Assembly (NCBI GenBank): GCA_017577365.1
Contig: PKRJ01000005.1
Coordinates: 40,833-104,832, forward strand
Reading direction: 5' to 3'
Origin: Gammaproteobacteria bacterium
GTDB lineage: Bacteria; Pseudomonadota; Gammaproteobacteria; Steroidobacterales; Rariloculaceae
DNA length: 64,000 nucleotides
The position numbers and the translations under genes are program-made. Shown in pieces: positions 63,807 through 64,000 of this stretch. The notes beneath the pieces are model-generated. The model had not been told where the DNA came from. It saw only the letters and a program-made list of their open reading frames with translations, and did no database searches. How positions within the stretch are numbered: position 1 is the first letter of the stretch; every line of letters starts with the position of its first letter.

Positions 63807-64000
63807 TCAGCTCCCGAAAAGTCGACCGAAGAAGCCTTTCTTCTCCGGCGTGATGAACCGATGCGGCCGCTGCTCGCCGAGGAAACGAGCGACGGCGTCG
63901 CGATACGCCTGCCCCGCGTCCGAGTCCTCGTCGAGGATCACCGGCACGCCGGCGTTCGACGCGTTGAGCACCGCCGGGCTCTCCGGGATCACGCCGAGGA
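63807..64000 (-). CDS. minD: Septum-site ATPase MinD, C-terminal end cut by window edge
   Basis: The last ~63 residues are present and match MinD: IPESPAVLNASNAGVPVILD, DAGQAYRDAVARFLGE and the C-terminal membrane-targeting amphipathic helix KKGFFGRLFGS. The Walker region lies beyond position 64000. It is followed by minE after four bases. Confidence 0.95.
   Translation of the reverse strand, partial: LGVIPESPAVLNASNAGVPVILDEDSDAGQAYRDAVARFLGEQRPHRFITPEKKGFFGRLFGS

Noticed and set aside
1..64000. CRISPR arrays, tRNA/rRNA genes, insertion sequences, phage genes
   Set aside because: No regularly spaced direct repeats, cloverleaf-type genes, transposase or phage proteins were recognised on reading both strands.

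Overview
The window is a high-GC, gene-dense chromosomal segment of a Gammaproteobacterium. The evidence is the tesA/ybbA/ybbP block, a DUF3301 protein, minD-minE order, several sigma-54 promoters with a sigma-54 response regulator, and many secreted proteins of the environmental (Steroidobacter/Xanthomonadales-like) type. The exact taxon is an inference. I see no rRNA, tRNA, CRISPR array, insertion sequence or phage gene. Very long antisense open frames are common but reflect codon bias.

Layout. 1-8145: end of a BBE-type FAD oxidase, an epoxide hydrolase, a 37-bp perfect inverted repeat, a cyclic-di-GMP-I riboswitch ahead of a secreted beta-helix protein, a methyltransferase, a His-rich DUF2946-like protein with a TonB receptor, and an SMR efflux pump. 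8305-12538: a cluster of secreted proteins of unknown function, where a protein carrying a G-x-W-[DE]-G-x-x-L motif is paired with a DUF6152-like 'HHS' protein. 12716-25420: PQQ sugar dehydrogenase, DUF4159 protein, YbbP/YbbA/TesA, then an exported DUF1592-DUF1552-MBL-ankyrin operon. 25585-34230: OmpA-like protein, AI-2E permease, lone ModA, SYLF-fasciclin fusion, MFS transporter, second PQQ sugar dehydrogenase, DoxX protein.

34388-46733 holds an HlyD-type adaptor plus ABC ATPase behind a consensus sigma-54 promoter, small enzymes, a four-gene sulfur-carrier-like operon (ThiF/MoeB E1, cysteine desulfurase, BNR-propeller protein, MoaD/ThiS-like protein), and a sigma-54 response regulator/histidine kinase operon that itself starts with a sigma-54 promoter. 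46759-55266 holds asd with a possible attenuator leader, a Zn peptidase, a large MscS-type channel, a DUF4344 metallopeptidase, a class V aminotransferase, a DUF1269 protein behind another sigma-54 promoter, and a lytic transglycosylase.

55318-59267 returns to the DUF6152 system: another gene pair, a LigD-type phosphoesterase fused to a ligase domain that has lost its catalytic lysine, and a single gene fusing both DUF6152-like and W-[DE]-G domains. 59313-64000: Nudix hydrolase, MetE-like methyltransferase, cyclophilin lipoprotein, ligA-ligB dioxygenase, minE and the end of minD.

The strongest leads for undescribed biology are (i) the repeated and once-fused DUF6152/W-[DE]-G exported pair, (ii) the E1/desulfurase/propeller/ubiquitin-like operon, and (iii) a local sigma-54 regulon linking an efflux module, its probable regulators, a SYLF-fasciclin protein and a DUF1269 protein.
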